From: Spirodela intermedia
Lineage: Eukaryota > Streptophyta > Magnoliopsida > Alismatales > Araceae
DNA: 64,000 nt
NCBI GenBank assembly: GCA_902729315.2
Contig: LR746269.1
Coordinates: 6,402,501-6,466,500 of the forward strand
Reading direction: 5' to 3'
The first letter of the stretch is position 1; every line of letters starts with the position of its first letter. The notes under the pieces are model-generated. The model was not told where the DNA came from and searched no databases. It saw only the letters and a list, made by a program, of their open reading frames with translations. Made by a program: the position numbers and the translations under genes. Shown piece after piece: positions 12,985 to 24,754 of the stretch.

Positions 12985-13425
12985 GCATGCAAGACCCCGC
13001 GATCAAAGGTCAACTGTTCGGAATAGTCAACTATACAAAATATGCATGAAAAAGGAAACACAGAAATTTACGGTACTCGATTATTTCCAAAATTGGATAA
13101 GGTCAACGGATTGGTAAGTCAGCCGCAAATATGCATGAGAAAAGGTCAACGGATTATAGGAAATTATAGCAATCGATCATTTCAAAAGTTGGCAAAATCG
13201 AAGAGTCGGGCATGCATGAGCCGTAATCAAAGATCACCGATGGGCATAGTAGACTGTAAATGTGCATGGCACGGGGTGCCCAATTACAGAAAACGATTTG
13301 ACTATGGAATGTCGGACAGGTAACATACATGAGGCGCGATAAAAAGTCAACAGGAGATATGCATGGAAACCCAAATCTAGAAACTTATAGCAATCAATCA
13401 TTTCCAAAATCGGCAGAAATAGTGT
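12985..13425. repeat. Degenerate composite minisatellite with a TATGCATGA-like motif
   Basis: Two unit types alternate. Type A starts near 12985, 13210 and 13325 and holds a (C)ATGCATGAG-CGCGATCAAAGGTCAAC-like core. Type B starts near 13038, 13128, 13257 and 13356 and holds AAATATGCATG followed by a GAAATTATAGCAATCGATCA-like core. Units are 45-90 bp and imperfect. The array lies just beyond the stop codon of the apyrase gene, so it may be within or next to its 3' UTR. Confidence 0.65.
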
Positions 13426-13469
13426 TCATACCAGGGTAGTATTAAGGGGTGGTATAGATGAGGGTGGGT

Positions 13470-16400
13470 TCAGCCCTTCATGTGGATCTCCGCCAAGGAA
13501 GAGGAGAGATCCTCCCTGGACTGCGACCTGCGGCTCTGCAACTGCATCTGACTCCTGTGAGAAGTCCAAAATGGGGCCACAACGCTGTCCTGCGGCATCT
13601 GGCCCAGGCTGCCGGATGAGTAGCTGTGTGAGACGCCGCCTGATGGGTGCAAGGAAGACTCGGAGAGCTGGCTGCAGCTGCCACCCAGCCCATGTCCCAC
13701 GCCGAAGGGGCGCTGCTCGGTGGCAGAGGTTGTGGGGCTCAGTGGCATCTTCACCCTCGTGTCACCTGCACAAACGATGAAAATATCCTTCAAGAGATTC
13801 GATGATGCAAGGTCCTTAGAAACTGAGCGGGATCAAATTTATAACAACGGGAAAACTTGATGAACTCTGGTGAATAGAATTCATAACGACTCACAGACTG
13901 GATGAACATCAGGTGAATCCGAGTCAAGACAACCCAAATATTTGATGAACAAGTACAATATCTACACGGAGGTGAAATAAGAACACAGCGTCATTTTCTT
14001 AAAAAAAAGGTGGCCTGACAGTTCAAAGTCTTACGAAACTGATGACCAACTAGACAACGATCTTCTTGGTTGGATCTAAGATAATATATGAACTGATGTC
14101 AAGTCTCAAGGATTTGGGGAAGACTTTAAAAGAAAGTATTCGTAAAGAAATAGAAGTTAATTTTGCAAAGATCACCACCAGCCAAAGATTAGATGAAAAT
14201 GTGTAATTCCGAGCTTTCGGGGAAGTAAACTGATTAGATGAAAAAGTGTAATTCCGAATGTTCAGGGAAATAAACTAAGGTAAATAATGGAAAGGCAGGA
14301 CAATGGACTTGAAAATTAAGATATTACTGCTAGCCAAGGCATCGGAATTCGATCAGAATTGTTATATTAGTCACTTGCAGAACGATATAGATATCGTAGC
14401 AGAGGTTCTGACCATATTAGGTTCGAGATAATGAGTGAATATTATAATGGCTGAGAGTAATTTGAGATGCAAGGATATGGAACAGTGTCATGAGCAATTA
14501 TCTTACAGTTTTCTGTGGATTTATATTCGTCAAAGGAAAAGGGGAAAGAAAAGAATTTATTGCAGACAAGGGTGGTTGTGAAAATGGCCTCTACGCTAAC
14601 GTTTGCAGAAATTATCTTTCACAACAAATGACTAGAGAGAAAATGGGTGCAACAGATCCATATGATGCAATTGCGAAGCTGTTTTTCCATTTTTTGTGAG
14701 GGGAAAAAGAAGGGCATGGGTTATTAGCGCTAACAAGAAATCTCTAGGTATAAATTCAATTAGCTAAGTAGTAGTTTTTTCTAAAAAAGTGGATGGTACC
14801 ACAAATTCGTAAAGTAAAAAGATAGAGTTTGGGATGCAAAAGAGTGCGCATAACAGTTCTCAAAAACACTCCATATAAACAAATAGTACATATCCAACTC
14901 ATGTAGACTTTAAATAATATCAGGGCTCTCAAAGTAGTAGAAACAATATTGTCCATTAATTTGCAAAAAAAGAAAAATCCTTTCAATCAAGAAATTCAAA
15001 TATATAACTATACAATTGGTCCTGCTTTTAAAATTAACAGAATAAGTCAGATGAAGAATGAGCCACCGTGAATTGTTTATATAGAATTATAATTTTCTTC
15101 ATACTTGGTCATCACATTGTCTTATCTCGGAACTGGTGACAATGTAGAGTGAACTTTCGCGAACCCATCGAAACTTGTGGTGGTGGCTTTCTAGGGAAGA
15201 GGGTGAATAACTAGATCGAATACATTTAAAAGATTCTAACAGTGTGATTGCCTATTAAGTCTATGAAAGATATGCAAACAGGCTCCGGCAAAAATATCGA
15301 GTATCTTCCCATATTAAAAGTTGACCCCAAGAAAAGGGAGACATTAAAGAAAAAATTACCGGAATTGATAGGATTCCACCGCTGGAAGGCGAAAGGATAT
15401 GGAAGGCTACGAATGGAACTGGAGGTTCCATTACCATGCCTAAACACTGGAAAATATGATCTTTGGAAGAACCTTGGTATCCACTTTCCAACATATGAGA
15501 GAGCAACGAATAACAGTATTAGTGTCAGAAAAAGGATAAGAAGAAGGACAGGTCGGCTTATCTCTGGATAAGGTATTCCATAACCATAGAGATGGATCTT
15601 GCTGGACAATGCTTGGCTAGCCCCCAACAATGCAACTCCCAGAGTCCATGTAGTACTTCCAGACCCAATCGACACTTTATTGTCATCAATATGCAACCCA
15701 TCTCGCAGCAGAGAGGCCACATACGGTGCCCTAAAGCAGTACTGATCAATAAATGGTTGAGGAGCAACGCTGTTCTTTGCAACGTCCCACCTCGTTTCAC
15801 AAAATTTTCGACCCTTCATTAATAACTTATCCAATGTAGCGTCAGAGGTCAAGTTAAAAAATTTATAAACCACAAAGAATCCAGACATTGCATAAAATTG
15901 TCCATGTGGCCGAGGTAAACTATCAGCAAGAGCACACGGTTGGACTTCACAATCAATTACAGGAGTTAAATTGGACCACACAGACAAATTCACTGTTGTC
16001 TTGGCAAGTGCACCACAATCTTCCCACACAGGTTCACCAACTAATGTAACTGGTATTCCAATCTGACCTTTGTCTGAAGTTCTCACACCAACAAGAGGGC
16101 CTCTTCCTTTGCCTGCTGGAGCACACTGTCTACATATATATTGTTCTCTATAACCATCATGCAAGCAAGGGTGCTTAAGCGCCACCTTCCCATCCTTCAA
16201 GCTGGCAGCCGATTGCTTTCTAAGAAGATGAACCACAGATTTGTCAAAAGCATCATTCAGCCCATATCCAGAGAGAGAATAGGCACTTAGATGATGCCTA
16301 ATGTCTCCAATGCTTAGATTTAAGCCAGTCTCCCCAGGTATCACGCCACTAGTCTCAAAAGTGACCTGCAGTGATGAACCGCCCAGATCAAGTGAACCAA

Positions 16401-17331
16401 ACGTATCTTTTGGCGGTACAGAGGCTATGGTGCCCATTTGATAGTTAAGAGCTATCCATCCGTAAAAAGCTTCGTCCATACCACTTATAGTCTTAATCCA
16501 CCCCCTCTGACATAAGAATGAGTAACTCTTCAGAATTGACCACACCGTATCCAGAAGCAACTTTGAGTCAGAACTGGGTAGTCGGCGGACTCCAGCAGTA
16601 GCATAGACGAAGAGAGAAGTGCTCTTATGAGCATGTTTTGGTATTTGCTTCTCGGCCCAACGAAGAAGAGGATGTATCGCATTCCTCAAACCAGACTCGT
16701 TCCGCACGAGCTTATCAAAACCAGGCTCAGTCTCCATGCGCTGGTAAGCTCGGCCACTCTGTGAACTCGAAATCTGCCCAATACTTTCCGGCAGCGACTT
16801 CAAGTGTATGGGCAGATACCGACCCTTCTTGTGATCAATAGAGCACTCGTAAACGTAGGCCCGAGTGCCTGTACTCCCGCAGTCGAGCACCACATAATAT
16901 TTTGATGAATTCTGAGACCAATATCTGCTAAAACTCAGAGAACATGCATACAAAAAAGAGAACAACAAGAGGAGGCCGAGAGCAAATAAAGGTATTCGTA
17001 TCCATCTCCTCCGCCAGAACGGGGTCTCGGGCAAGGGCTTCTCCTTCGAGAAGCTAGATCCGCCACTCTCCTTAATCAAAACTCGGGAGGCCTGCGGACG
17101 GGCGTAGCTCCCCTCGATCTCAAACTCGACACGACCTCTCTCCGGATCTAGCCTGGAGAAGCTCGACAAATCTTGCAGAGACGACGACAGGCGCATGCTA
17201 CCTTTCTGCCCCGGTCTGCCATGTCTCTGGCCGCCTGATGACAGCAAATCTGATAGTCTCACCGCCGAATGTGGCAACATGATCTGGCACCTCGCAGCAG
17301 AAAAAGCCGCTACTATACTGCTCCAATTCAT
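13470..17331 (-). CDS. Apyrase 7-like nucleoside di-/triphosphatase (GDA1/CD39 family)
   Basis: Two coding exons: 17331-15360 and 13765-13470, with a 1,594-bp intron. The split codon gives the join NSG-DTRVKMPLSP; the product is 755 aa. The N-terminal region is Ser-rich and cytosolic, with a membrane anchor at about residues 113-132. Next come the apyrase conserved regions: DCGSTGTRAYVYE (about 150), ATAGVRRL, SGMDEAFYGWIALNYQ and GSLDLGGSSLQVTFE. A second hydrophobic segment (RPVLLLILFLTLILLF) precedes a Ser-rich tail ending RRSQSREDLSSSLAE. Two-anchor topology and this tail match plant APY7 (about 740 aa), an endomembrane-type NTPDase that hydrolyses nucleoside di- and triphosphates. The start MNWSSIVAAF was preferred over MSFALCC (17424), because a pyrimidine tract and TAG acceptor near 17362 suggest that upstream part is intronic. 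An overlapping uORF precedes the start. Confidence 0.92.
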
Positions 17332-17353
17332 CACCGGATGGATCTCCACCCAT
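17198..17353 (-). CDS. Upstream ORF overlapping the apyrase start (51 codons)
   Basis: An ATG (17353-17351) lies 22 nt before the apyrase ATG, in a different frame, and reads 51 codons to a TAG at 17200-17198, well inside the apyrase coding region. It begins MGGDPSGDELEQYSSGFFCC. It lies just after the putative 5'-UTR acceptor (about 17362), so it should be in the mature transcript. It has T at -3 and G at +4, whereas the main ATG has G at -3. Leaky scanning would be needed to reach the apyrase start. Translation is inference only. Confidence 0.4.
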   Translation of the reverse strand: MGGDPSGDELEQYSSGFFCCEVPDHVATFGGETIRFAVIRRPETWQTGAER

Positions 17354-17640
17354 TTACACCCTAGAAGAATCAAATTTAACAGCGAAAAAAATTGAGGAAA
17401 AAGGCAGCATAACGCAAAAGACAAGATTAAAGATCCAAGTCATGCGACTTGGTCTGCTTCACCCTCCAACGTCGGATGCTACAGGGATATCGCATATTAA
17501 CATTGGATTAAACGTTGCCGGGGGAGAAAGTGGAAGGAACAAGACGAGGGTGAAGCGAATTTCCTCGCCGCACCCCCCAAACCCACCCCCCCCGCCCCCA
17601 ACCCCCCTGGACGAGACAACCAGAGGCGACATAGTGGTGG

Positions 17641-17646
17641 TCCTTA
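17641..17646 (-). other. Candidate donor of an apyrase 5'-UTR intron
   Basis: The minus strand reads AACG|GTAAGG here. It pairs with the polypyrimidine-TAG acceptor near 17362 to define a leader intron of about 285 bp. A second GTAAGG lies about 25 nt upstream. The site is predicted from consensus only. Confidence 0.35.
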
Positions 17647-18078
17647 CCGTTCAATGCTGGTCAGCATCCTTACCGCCTCCGACTCCGACCGACGACCGGA
17701 GAAGCGGCCGGCGAGCGAGAGAGAGGGAGAGAGAGGAAGAAGAAGAAGACCAGGTAAGCAAAGCCGATCCACTTGCTCAGAGAGAGAGGGAGAGAGAGAG
17801 AGAGAGAGAGAAGCAAATACGACCACGGTTGGCTTCGTCGTGCGTCTTTTTTCAGTGCTCGGTTTTATATAATCCCCATTTTATTCAAATAATGACAAAA
17901 ATACCTCAGAAAATATTTATTTCACAATCTGTATAGATCCCAGTGCGGACTGCGGGGGGTCTGTCTCCTTCCCACGTCAACGTTACCAAACCATTTTGCA
18001 GTCAAAACCTCCCGTTTCAAACGCTCCATTAAAAGTAGGCCGAGAGAGGGTGGTAGTTGGTGGGTCACACCCCATACG

Positions 18079-18385
18079 TGGGCCCCCCCCCGCCCCACCA
18101 GTCATATAACGTTCCCGCACGTGTGATCTACACGCGCACCCAGCCTTCGAAAGTATAAACTACTACCACGGAGGAGGAAGCCATCCGTCGAGCAGAGTTA
18201 GAGTTGACTCGGCGAGGACGAAGAAGGAGGAGGATTAAACTACGCCAAACATGGGCCCCGCCACCCCTGTCACAGTCAACCGCCCACCAATCATATTAGG
18301 TTCCCGCACGCGTACCCAGCCTGCTCACAAACAACTACAGCCGGGAGGAAGAAGAAGAAGAAAGGGATTAAACTGCGTCGTGAGG
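18079..18385. repeat. Imperfect tandem duplication across the CHX stop codon and 3' flank
   Basis: Unit 1 (18079-18251) and unit 2 (18252 to about 18385) share in order TGGGCCCC, a CACCAGTCATAT/CACCAATCATAT block, GTTCCCGCACG/GGTTCCCGCACG, CACCCAGCC/TACCCAGCC, a GGAGGAAGAAG stretch and GGATTAAACT. Unit 2 contains the CHX stop codon (18368-18370). Unit 1 is a downstream copy with about 40 extra bases. Confidence 0.6.
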
Positions 18386-20966
18386 GGCCACGCGTCGGCC
18401 TCGGCTAAACCTGTTCCAGAGACCTCCTCCCCGGTTGCAGTTGACGGCGGCGTGGCTGTCGGCGCCGACTCTGGTCTGCTGCTGGACAACGAGGGTGGAG
18501 ACATTAGCACCGAAGTCGGTGGAGGCGAGAAGGTCCCCGAGGACACCCAACTCAGGGTACTCGCTCCACATGGACAGGCCCTCAGTCAACGGTGAGTCTA
18601 TGCCGTGCCGCCGGCCGACGACGAGAAGGCTGAAGCCGTCGCTCATGGAGCGGATGATTCCGATGGTGTCCTCTCCGTCCTTGACGATCTCCTCTTTGTA
18701 GGCGAGCCGGGTTGAAGCCTCCACCGTTCTCAGGCGGAACCGGCCGACCATCTCGTCGTCCATGGCCTCCTCCGGGCCGGCGGCTCGGCGGTCCATCGGC
18801 GGCGCGCGGAAGCGGACGACGGTGACGCCGATTGCGGGGTTCTCGGCCATGCGCATGGCACAGGCAAGCGCCTCGCGGTCGTCAGTGCCGCCAATGAAGT
18901 AGAGGACAATGCGGTGGAGGAGGTGCTTCGTGGGCACGAAGTGGGTGCCGGTGGCGGCGCCGTGGTCGACAAGGATGCCGACGGAGCAGGGGGCGTAGCT
19001 GAGCACGTTGAGATTCATCATCTTGAGCGCGCTCACGGCCTCCATTGTCCCGTCCACGGCCATGTGCTTGTGGAAGGGGAGGACGACCAGGGCGACCTTC
19101 TTGTCCAGTGCCACGGTGCAGACGTCGTCGTGCATGGTGTTGTGGGGGGAGATGGCGACGAAGGGCTGCAGCAGGAGGGTACCCCGGTTCTCCTGCTCGA
19201 AGAACCGGAGGGCCTTGACGATGTGATCCGTCTCCGACATGGCGGACCCGCTGGTCATCTCGTAGGGGGCAAGCGTGGCGGCGGCGTGGCCGGCGAGCTG
19301 CGTCATGTGGAGGGCATAGACGCAGATGGGGGACTGCTTGGTGGCATGGAAGGCGTTGAGGAGGTCGACGATGGGGGCGACGTTCTCCTGGTTGTGGACG
19401 CAGATCAGGACCCGGAGCTCGCCGTCCCGCCGCGCGTGCTCCACCGTCCGCCGCTTATAGGCGATGTACCTCATCGACGGCTTGTACACCATCTTCAAGA
19501 TGGGCGTGGTGACAGCGGCGAAGCCCACCACGCAGAGAACGATGACGGCGTAGACTTGGTCGTCGATCATCTGCATTCGAGCATCAAACCATGCGGATTA
19601 GGGCTTCCCGAACGGAAGGAGGAGAGACCAGTGACCGATCGTTTTTTATTTTACCCCTGCGTCGACCCAATTGTTGAGGACGTAGACCTCGAAGATGCCC
19701 TTGGTGACCATCATCAGCACCAGTGTCACGGTGTCGCGGGGGGGAACCTTGCAGTAGAAGCACGGGAGGAGAACTCCGACGACCTTGGCGGCGGCGCCGA
19801 GGAAGATGAGCAGGAGGACGTAGCCGCACTCGCTGGCACCGGAGATGGCGAAGAAGTTGGACCGGAAGCCGGCGCTGGCCAGGAACAGCGGCACGAAGAT
19901 GCCCGTCACCAGGGCGTCGAACCGGCTCTGCAAAGTGCTCCCCAGCGGGGCGCCGCCGGGAAGGGCCAGGCCGAGGAGGAAGCAGCCAATGGAGGCGTGG
20001 TGGCCGATGAACTCGCTGACCAGCCCGCAGGCGAGGTTGATGGCGAGCACCACGAGGAAGTGTCCATCGTCCATCTGCTCCCCCTCCGGTGTCCTCCTTA
20101 TCAGCCACAGCGTCAGCGGGCGAGCGACGTAGATGATGAAGACCAAAAGGCAGAGGAAGGACAGGAAGGAGCCGATCCCCATCAACCGGTTGGAGGCGTG
20201 CAGGACCAGCTCGACGGAGGTGTTGACGGCGGTAAGGACGGTGCTGGTGAACTCGGCGAGCAGCGTCGCCGACATGGCTAGCCGCCCGATCTTGGAGTTG
20301 AGCAGGTTGAGCTCATCAAGCAGGCAGGAGAGTACCGTGAAGGAGGTCCTGGCCCAGGTGGCCGCCAACTGGTAGACGAAATCCTTCGTCGTGAGGACAT
20401 CCGGCATGGAGTGGCGGAGGAGGTAGCCGACGACGGACATGAGACCGAAAGGCAGGAGGGTGCACAGGAGCCCGATCGCCACCGCCTTCTTCCCCGACTT
20501 CTTTATCATGCTCAAGTCCGTCTTCACGCCGATCATGAACAGAAACACCATTAGCCCGATCTCCGCCACGATGTTCAGCGGTATCCTGCTCTTCGGGGGA
20601 AACATGGTGTCCACGAAGGAGCTACTCCTCCCCGCCACCGACGAGCCCAGAATCGCGCCGCCCTGCAGAGGAACCAGAGGAGTTAAAAATGGTGTCCGGA
20701 GGAGGAGGAAGTCATCTGGGTTCTTAACTTACCACTATCTGGGAGACGGCCTTGGGCTGGCCGAGATGGCGGAGGAAGAAGTGAGAGATGTTGGTGACGA
20801 CGACGATCAGGGAGAGCTGAGCCATGAGCAGAGGCATGGAGAAGGAGAGGGGCTTGTCGCCAAGCCACACGCCGGCGGAGGCGACGAGGGACTTCTGGTA
20901 GCAGACCACCGGACGGAGGTTCTGCGTGATGTTCTTCACGACGCTGGAAGGCAGCTGGGTGTCCAT
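18368..20966 (-). CDS. Cation/H+ antiporter, CHX15-like (CPA2 family)
   Basis: Three exons: 20966-20733 (78 codons), 20662-19655 (336) and 19570-18368 (400 plus stop). Both introns are short (70 and 84 bp), GT/AG and phase 0. The product is 814 aa, the normal CHX length. Residues 1 to about 440 form the multi-spanning Na+/H+ exchanger domain: GGAILGSS after exon junction 1, IGLMVFLFMIGVKTDLSMI, LLDELNLLNSKIGRLAMSA, GFLLGLALPGG-type helix (CFLLGLALPGGAPLG), and MMVTKGIFEVYVLNNW at the end. The hydrophilic C-terminal half carries the two USP-like nucleotide-binding-type folds typical of CHX (RVLICVHNQENVAPIVDLLN; LLVVGRRHGIDSPLTEGLSMW). CHX proteins exchange K+ or other monovalent cations for H+ across endomembranes or the plasma membrane. 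The subgroup is judged from memory. The exon 3 end lies in a local tandem duplication. Confidence 0.93.
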
Positions 20967-21618
20967 TGCGGCGACAGCGGAGATTGCCGGTCAGCAGCGT
21001 GGGGGTGGGCAGAGGGAGGGAGAAGGAGAGAGGGTGAGCGGTGGAGCCCCTGTGTTCCTCCTTCGTATTGAATGTTGACCAAGGAGACGACCTCCGCCCC
21101 CTTCGGAGGCAAATCTCCGGGGCCACCGTTGAGCGCCAATTCCACGTGGAGGACGTAACTGATCATTGACTCGGTAATCACGTCTTTCGGATGCCCCTCC
21201 CCCCGGTGTTCCTAAATAAAGTAACATCCGAAGCTCGCAGGTCTTCGGTCAAACACTTGTATGATCTCATTATAACCCTATAAGTAGACTTTCTTTTTCG
21301 AGCCTGGTTGACCGGTAAGTCCGGGTTGGTCAGAGCTGATCCTAGCCCAGACCAAGATTGGGTTACAATGAAAAGTCCAAAAAATCGGCTCTCACTGAAA
21401 TGAGAGTGATGGTTAATGATAAGTGTAATTAAATAATGAGATCAAGATGCTAAATATGATATTTTTAAAATAAATAAATAAATAAAGGATCACCACAAAT
21501 ATAGTAAATAATATAAATGTAGCAAGATATGTTTTCAGAAAAGAATAAATGGATATGGGCAATTCAGTTCAGCTCATCTTCTTGAATTCTATTTTCACTA
21601 GGAGATGACATGGCAGCC
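20967..21618. other. CHX 5' flank, no gene
   Basis: GC-rich up to about 21220 (CHX promoter and leader), then AT-rich. No coding frame or repeat pair was recognised. Confidence 0.5.
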
Positions 21619-21883
21619 TATTAGGATCCCTTACGAGAGAGTTAGCAATAACCCTCACCAAAGTTAGGTAAACATGTAAAAGATTCAGAACATAAGGTTA
21701 GTATACTAAGATGACAATGAACAAGTAGAGAACCTTAGAACAAGGGAGGTCTTCCAAGAGAACCTCCAACTCTCCCTAGCCACATCCCTAATTTTCAGTC
21801 GATAAAACTTTCTTCTCTTATTGACTCTTATATGCAAAAGAGAGATTGCATCATCTCTTATTGTGACCAATTGAGACCTAACA
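21619..21883 (-). repeat. Left (3') LTR of the decayed gypsy element
   Basis: Matches the right-hand LTR over several 10-20 bp blocks (for example around 21700-21780). It is about 100 bp shorter, so it carries deletions. The edges are set by TATTAGG and CCTAACA. Confidence 0.55.
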
Positions 21884-24381
21884 TTACCTTATGCTGCCAA
21901 AGTCAACTTGGGAACAAGGTGAAATGTTGGGAATTGTTACTATATAAGGTTCTAATTTGACTCCCACATGAAGTCTTCTTTGGGAAGGTGGTCTTATTTG
22001 ACCAAGGCTTTGGTCACTTCTGTAGTTGAGCGCATGCTTAGAACATGTTGAGGGTCAATATTTCAAATTAGGTCAACGTTCATATGTGGCTTGATATGTT
22101 GTGATTTGTTGCTCTAATTATATTTTTGATTTGTAATACATGAAAGTAAGTTGGTGAAAGTTACCAATGGTAGGCTATCAGTCCACAATCTATTATGATC
22201 TGAAAAATCATGAAGCTTAAGATTAAACCCACTAACCCACTACATGCTACACCTCTAGACACTTGCCAACAACTTACATTTTTATTTAGATAGCAAATGC
22301 TATAAATAGTTGTATGAGTATCACACCATGATCCCTTAGTTGATGAATAATGTATGTGACTACCTATTCTTGTGTGTTTAGCTTAATCAACAAAAGAGGG
22401 TCCCCATCATAGAGATTTTTGAAAGGGGTAAAGCAAGTTGAAGAATGATAAGATGTATTCTAACTATTCTGATTATTAAAACCATACTCTACTATCATGA
22501 TCGATCACTTAAGAAATAATGAAGATATGTTTCCAAACAATAATTCATGACCTCCTTTTAAACATAAGAAAATTTGTCATTACTAAAAGAATTTCAAACT
22601 CTGATGATCAATGTGGATGGTACCCAAGAAGATAATGTCAGAATTTCTGTATTACCAGCTCTATCACCATCACTTCACACTTGTAAACATGCTTCATTAT
22701 ATTCTTCAATGAAATAATTTTTTTTTGAATAGTTAATAAGTTTTCACTACTACATTTACGCTACACAAATCCCTTACCCTAACTCATTAGCTTTGACTTA
22801 AACAGCCTGCAAAAAATTAGGTGAAGTTACAATAAAGACAAATTAAAACTACCTTAAGTTTCTCAAATGCCTTATTTGATGCCTTTCCCCATTGCAATGA
22901 GTTATTTTCTAGTTGTTGTCTTATGAGTCAAGTTCGCACCTCATAATCAACAACAAATCTTCAATAATACCTAGTGATCCCCAAAAACTTTGTGACTCCT
23001 TAAGTGTTGAGGGTGTTAGCCACTTGATAACTCCACAGTTTGGTCTTGGTCAACTACCATCCCTTCTACTAACATTTAGTGATCTATGTATTTCATATGT
23101 CATTGTCTAAATGTATATTCTTTGGTATTGAATAGTAGTTGATGCTTTAATGTTGTGAGAACTTGTCTCAAATATGTCTCCTTGTGTTAAGATGTCTTTA
23201 TTATAAATTAAAATATTATCAAAGAAAATTAACAAAAAATTATAAAGAAATATTAAAAAATAAAGTTCATTAGTTACTTGAATGTATTTAGTGTATTAGA
23301 TAGAAGATGTAACTTAGAACTAATTGTGTCCCTCATGTGTCTTGAAAGTTTTTTTGATAATATCAAACTCTTTCATCTTAATTTAGTAATAACTAAATTT
23401 TAGAATGAATTTAGAGAAGATTACTAACCCATGTAGCTCATCTAATAGTTAATCAACAACTAGGATTAAGAACCTATTATGGAATATGATGTGTTGAATG
23501 ACCAATAGTTTGTGTAGAATCACTAACTCTCATCCTTTTTTTTACTAATAGAATTGGATTGAAAAAGAGCATGTTAGAGAGCTGGGCAATCCTTAATGCA
23601 TACAACTTCCTGATAAATTTCTCAATTTTGCATTTTTAACGATGAGGATACATAGAGTCTAACATTGATTGAAGCAATATTCACTAGTAATGTAATGGTG
23701 TGGTCAATGTCCCTAGCTAGTGGTAGACTTGTGCTGACAAGAAATACCCTTAGAAGCTTTGTATAATGGTGATGTATCAGATCAATAGAATATTGAGTTA
23801 ATTTGAATATCATTTTTTTTGAGACTACTATATCATTCGAAGTAATTTGATATAGCTCTAATAAAAAGTTGTTCATATGCTACAACTCCCTTGTTAAGGA
23901 TTTCAAGGTTATAGTTGACTAGCACAAACTTAGGTCCAACTTTATGAAAACTCATGATGTATTTACTCTAATTAACTTTCGTACACCTAAGTAATTTAAA
24001 ACGCTTCATTCTTAATCAATTCAATATTCGATTTAATAGAAGAGAATATACTTTTACTATTAACTTAGTAGTTCTATTAATATTGTAGATGTCTTATCTT
24101 TTAGAAACACATGTGTTTATGATGACTCTATAATTTATTATAAAGATTATTGGCAAGCACAATTTAATGAGTATTGTAGTACCTCATTGACTACACCATT
24201 CTAATATACCATATCATTATGTTCTCTCAATATTAACCTTGATTATTATGAATTTTTGAAAAGTTATTTCTCTTTCTTTGGTTTGCTTAAGGTATCTCTT
24301 CTAACTCTTCTATTTTTTTGAACTTCTCATCAATAACTTTTGATGTCATATCACCCATTTGATTTATACTTTAATATCAAA

Positions 24382-24754
24382 TATTAGGATTATTGATTGA
24401 AAACCTAATAATAACCCTCTATTGAAATAGAATTACAAGTAAAAGATTTAGAACATAGGTTTGAACATAGACAACAATGAACAAGTAAACCTTAGAACAA
24501 GGGAAGTCCTTTGAGAGGACCCTCAATGCTCCCTAACACCACCCTAATTTTTAGTCAATAAAGCTCCCCCCTCTCTCTCTCTCTCCCCTACTTCATTTAA
24601 ATGAGTCTCGTGTGCACAAGAGAAACACTAAATTACCCCTTATGGGCCAGATTGAGAGCTATGCTTCAAGGGGTCCATTTGTCTCTTAAAGACTTTGGAC
24701 TTTTTGAGCCTCTTTCTACATCTCACATATGCTAGGCCCATATGGGACCTAACA
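24382..24754 (-). repeat. Right (5') LTR of the decayed gypsy element
   Basis: Runs from TATTAGG, beside the degenerate primer-binding site, to GGGACCTAACA. It includes a CT microsatellite near 24570-24590. Confidence 0.6.

Larger units (their letters stand above)
21619..24754 (-). mobile_element. Decayed Ty3/gypsy LTR retrotransposon
   Basis: Two similar flanking blocks (21619-21883 and 24382-24754) begin TATTAGG and end CCTAACA on the plus strand, i.e. TG(T)TAGG...CCTAACA termini of LTRs read on the minus strand. They share ACCTTAGAACAAGGGA and AACAATGAACAAGTA. Next to the right LTR is a degenerate primer-binding site (about 24366-24381; compare TGGTATCAGAG). The interior on the minus strand holds reverse transcriptase blocks: LLDELHG..IFSK (about 23400-23450), KTFKTHEGH (about 23325), FFDNILIYNKD (about 23210-23240) and a later piece like LGxTRYYxRFVxDY plus AFEKLK (about 22840-23010). 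Stops and frameshifts are frequent, and the catalytic DD is DN, so it is dead. No target-site duplication was seen. Confidence 0.75.

Noticed and set aside
17362-17424. Upstream start MSFALCC for the apyrase
   Set aside because: The stretch has a polypyrimidine tract and TAG acceptor just before the conserved N-terminus, so it reads as intron. MNWSSIVAAF aligns with the family start.
17740-17770. Strong-looking plus-strand donor CAG|GTAAGC
   Set aside because: No plus-strand gene surrounds it. It lies in the apyrase leader region on the opposite strand.
18914-20281. 455-codon plus-strand frame
   Set aside because: It lies antisense to CHX exons 2 and 3 and arises from their GC-rich codons. 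It is rich in G, E, D and H with no domain, and the antiporter on the other strand is clear.
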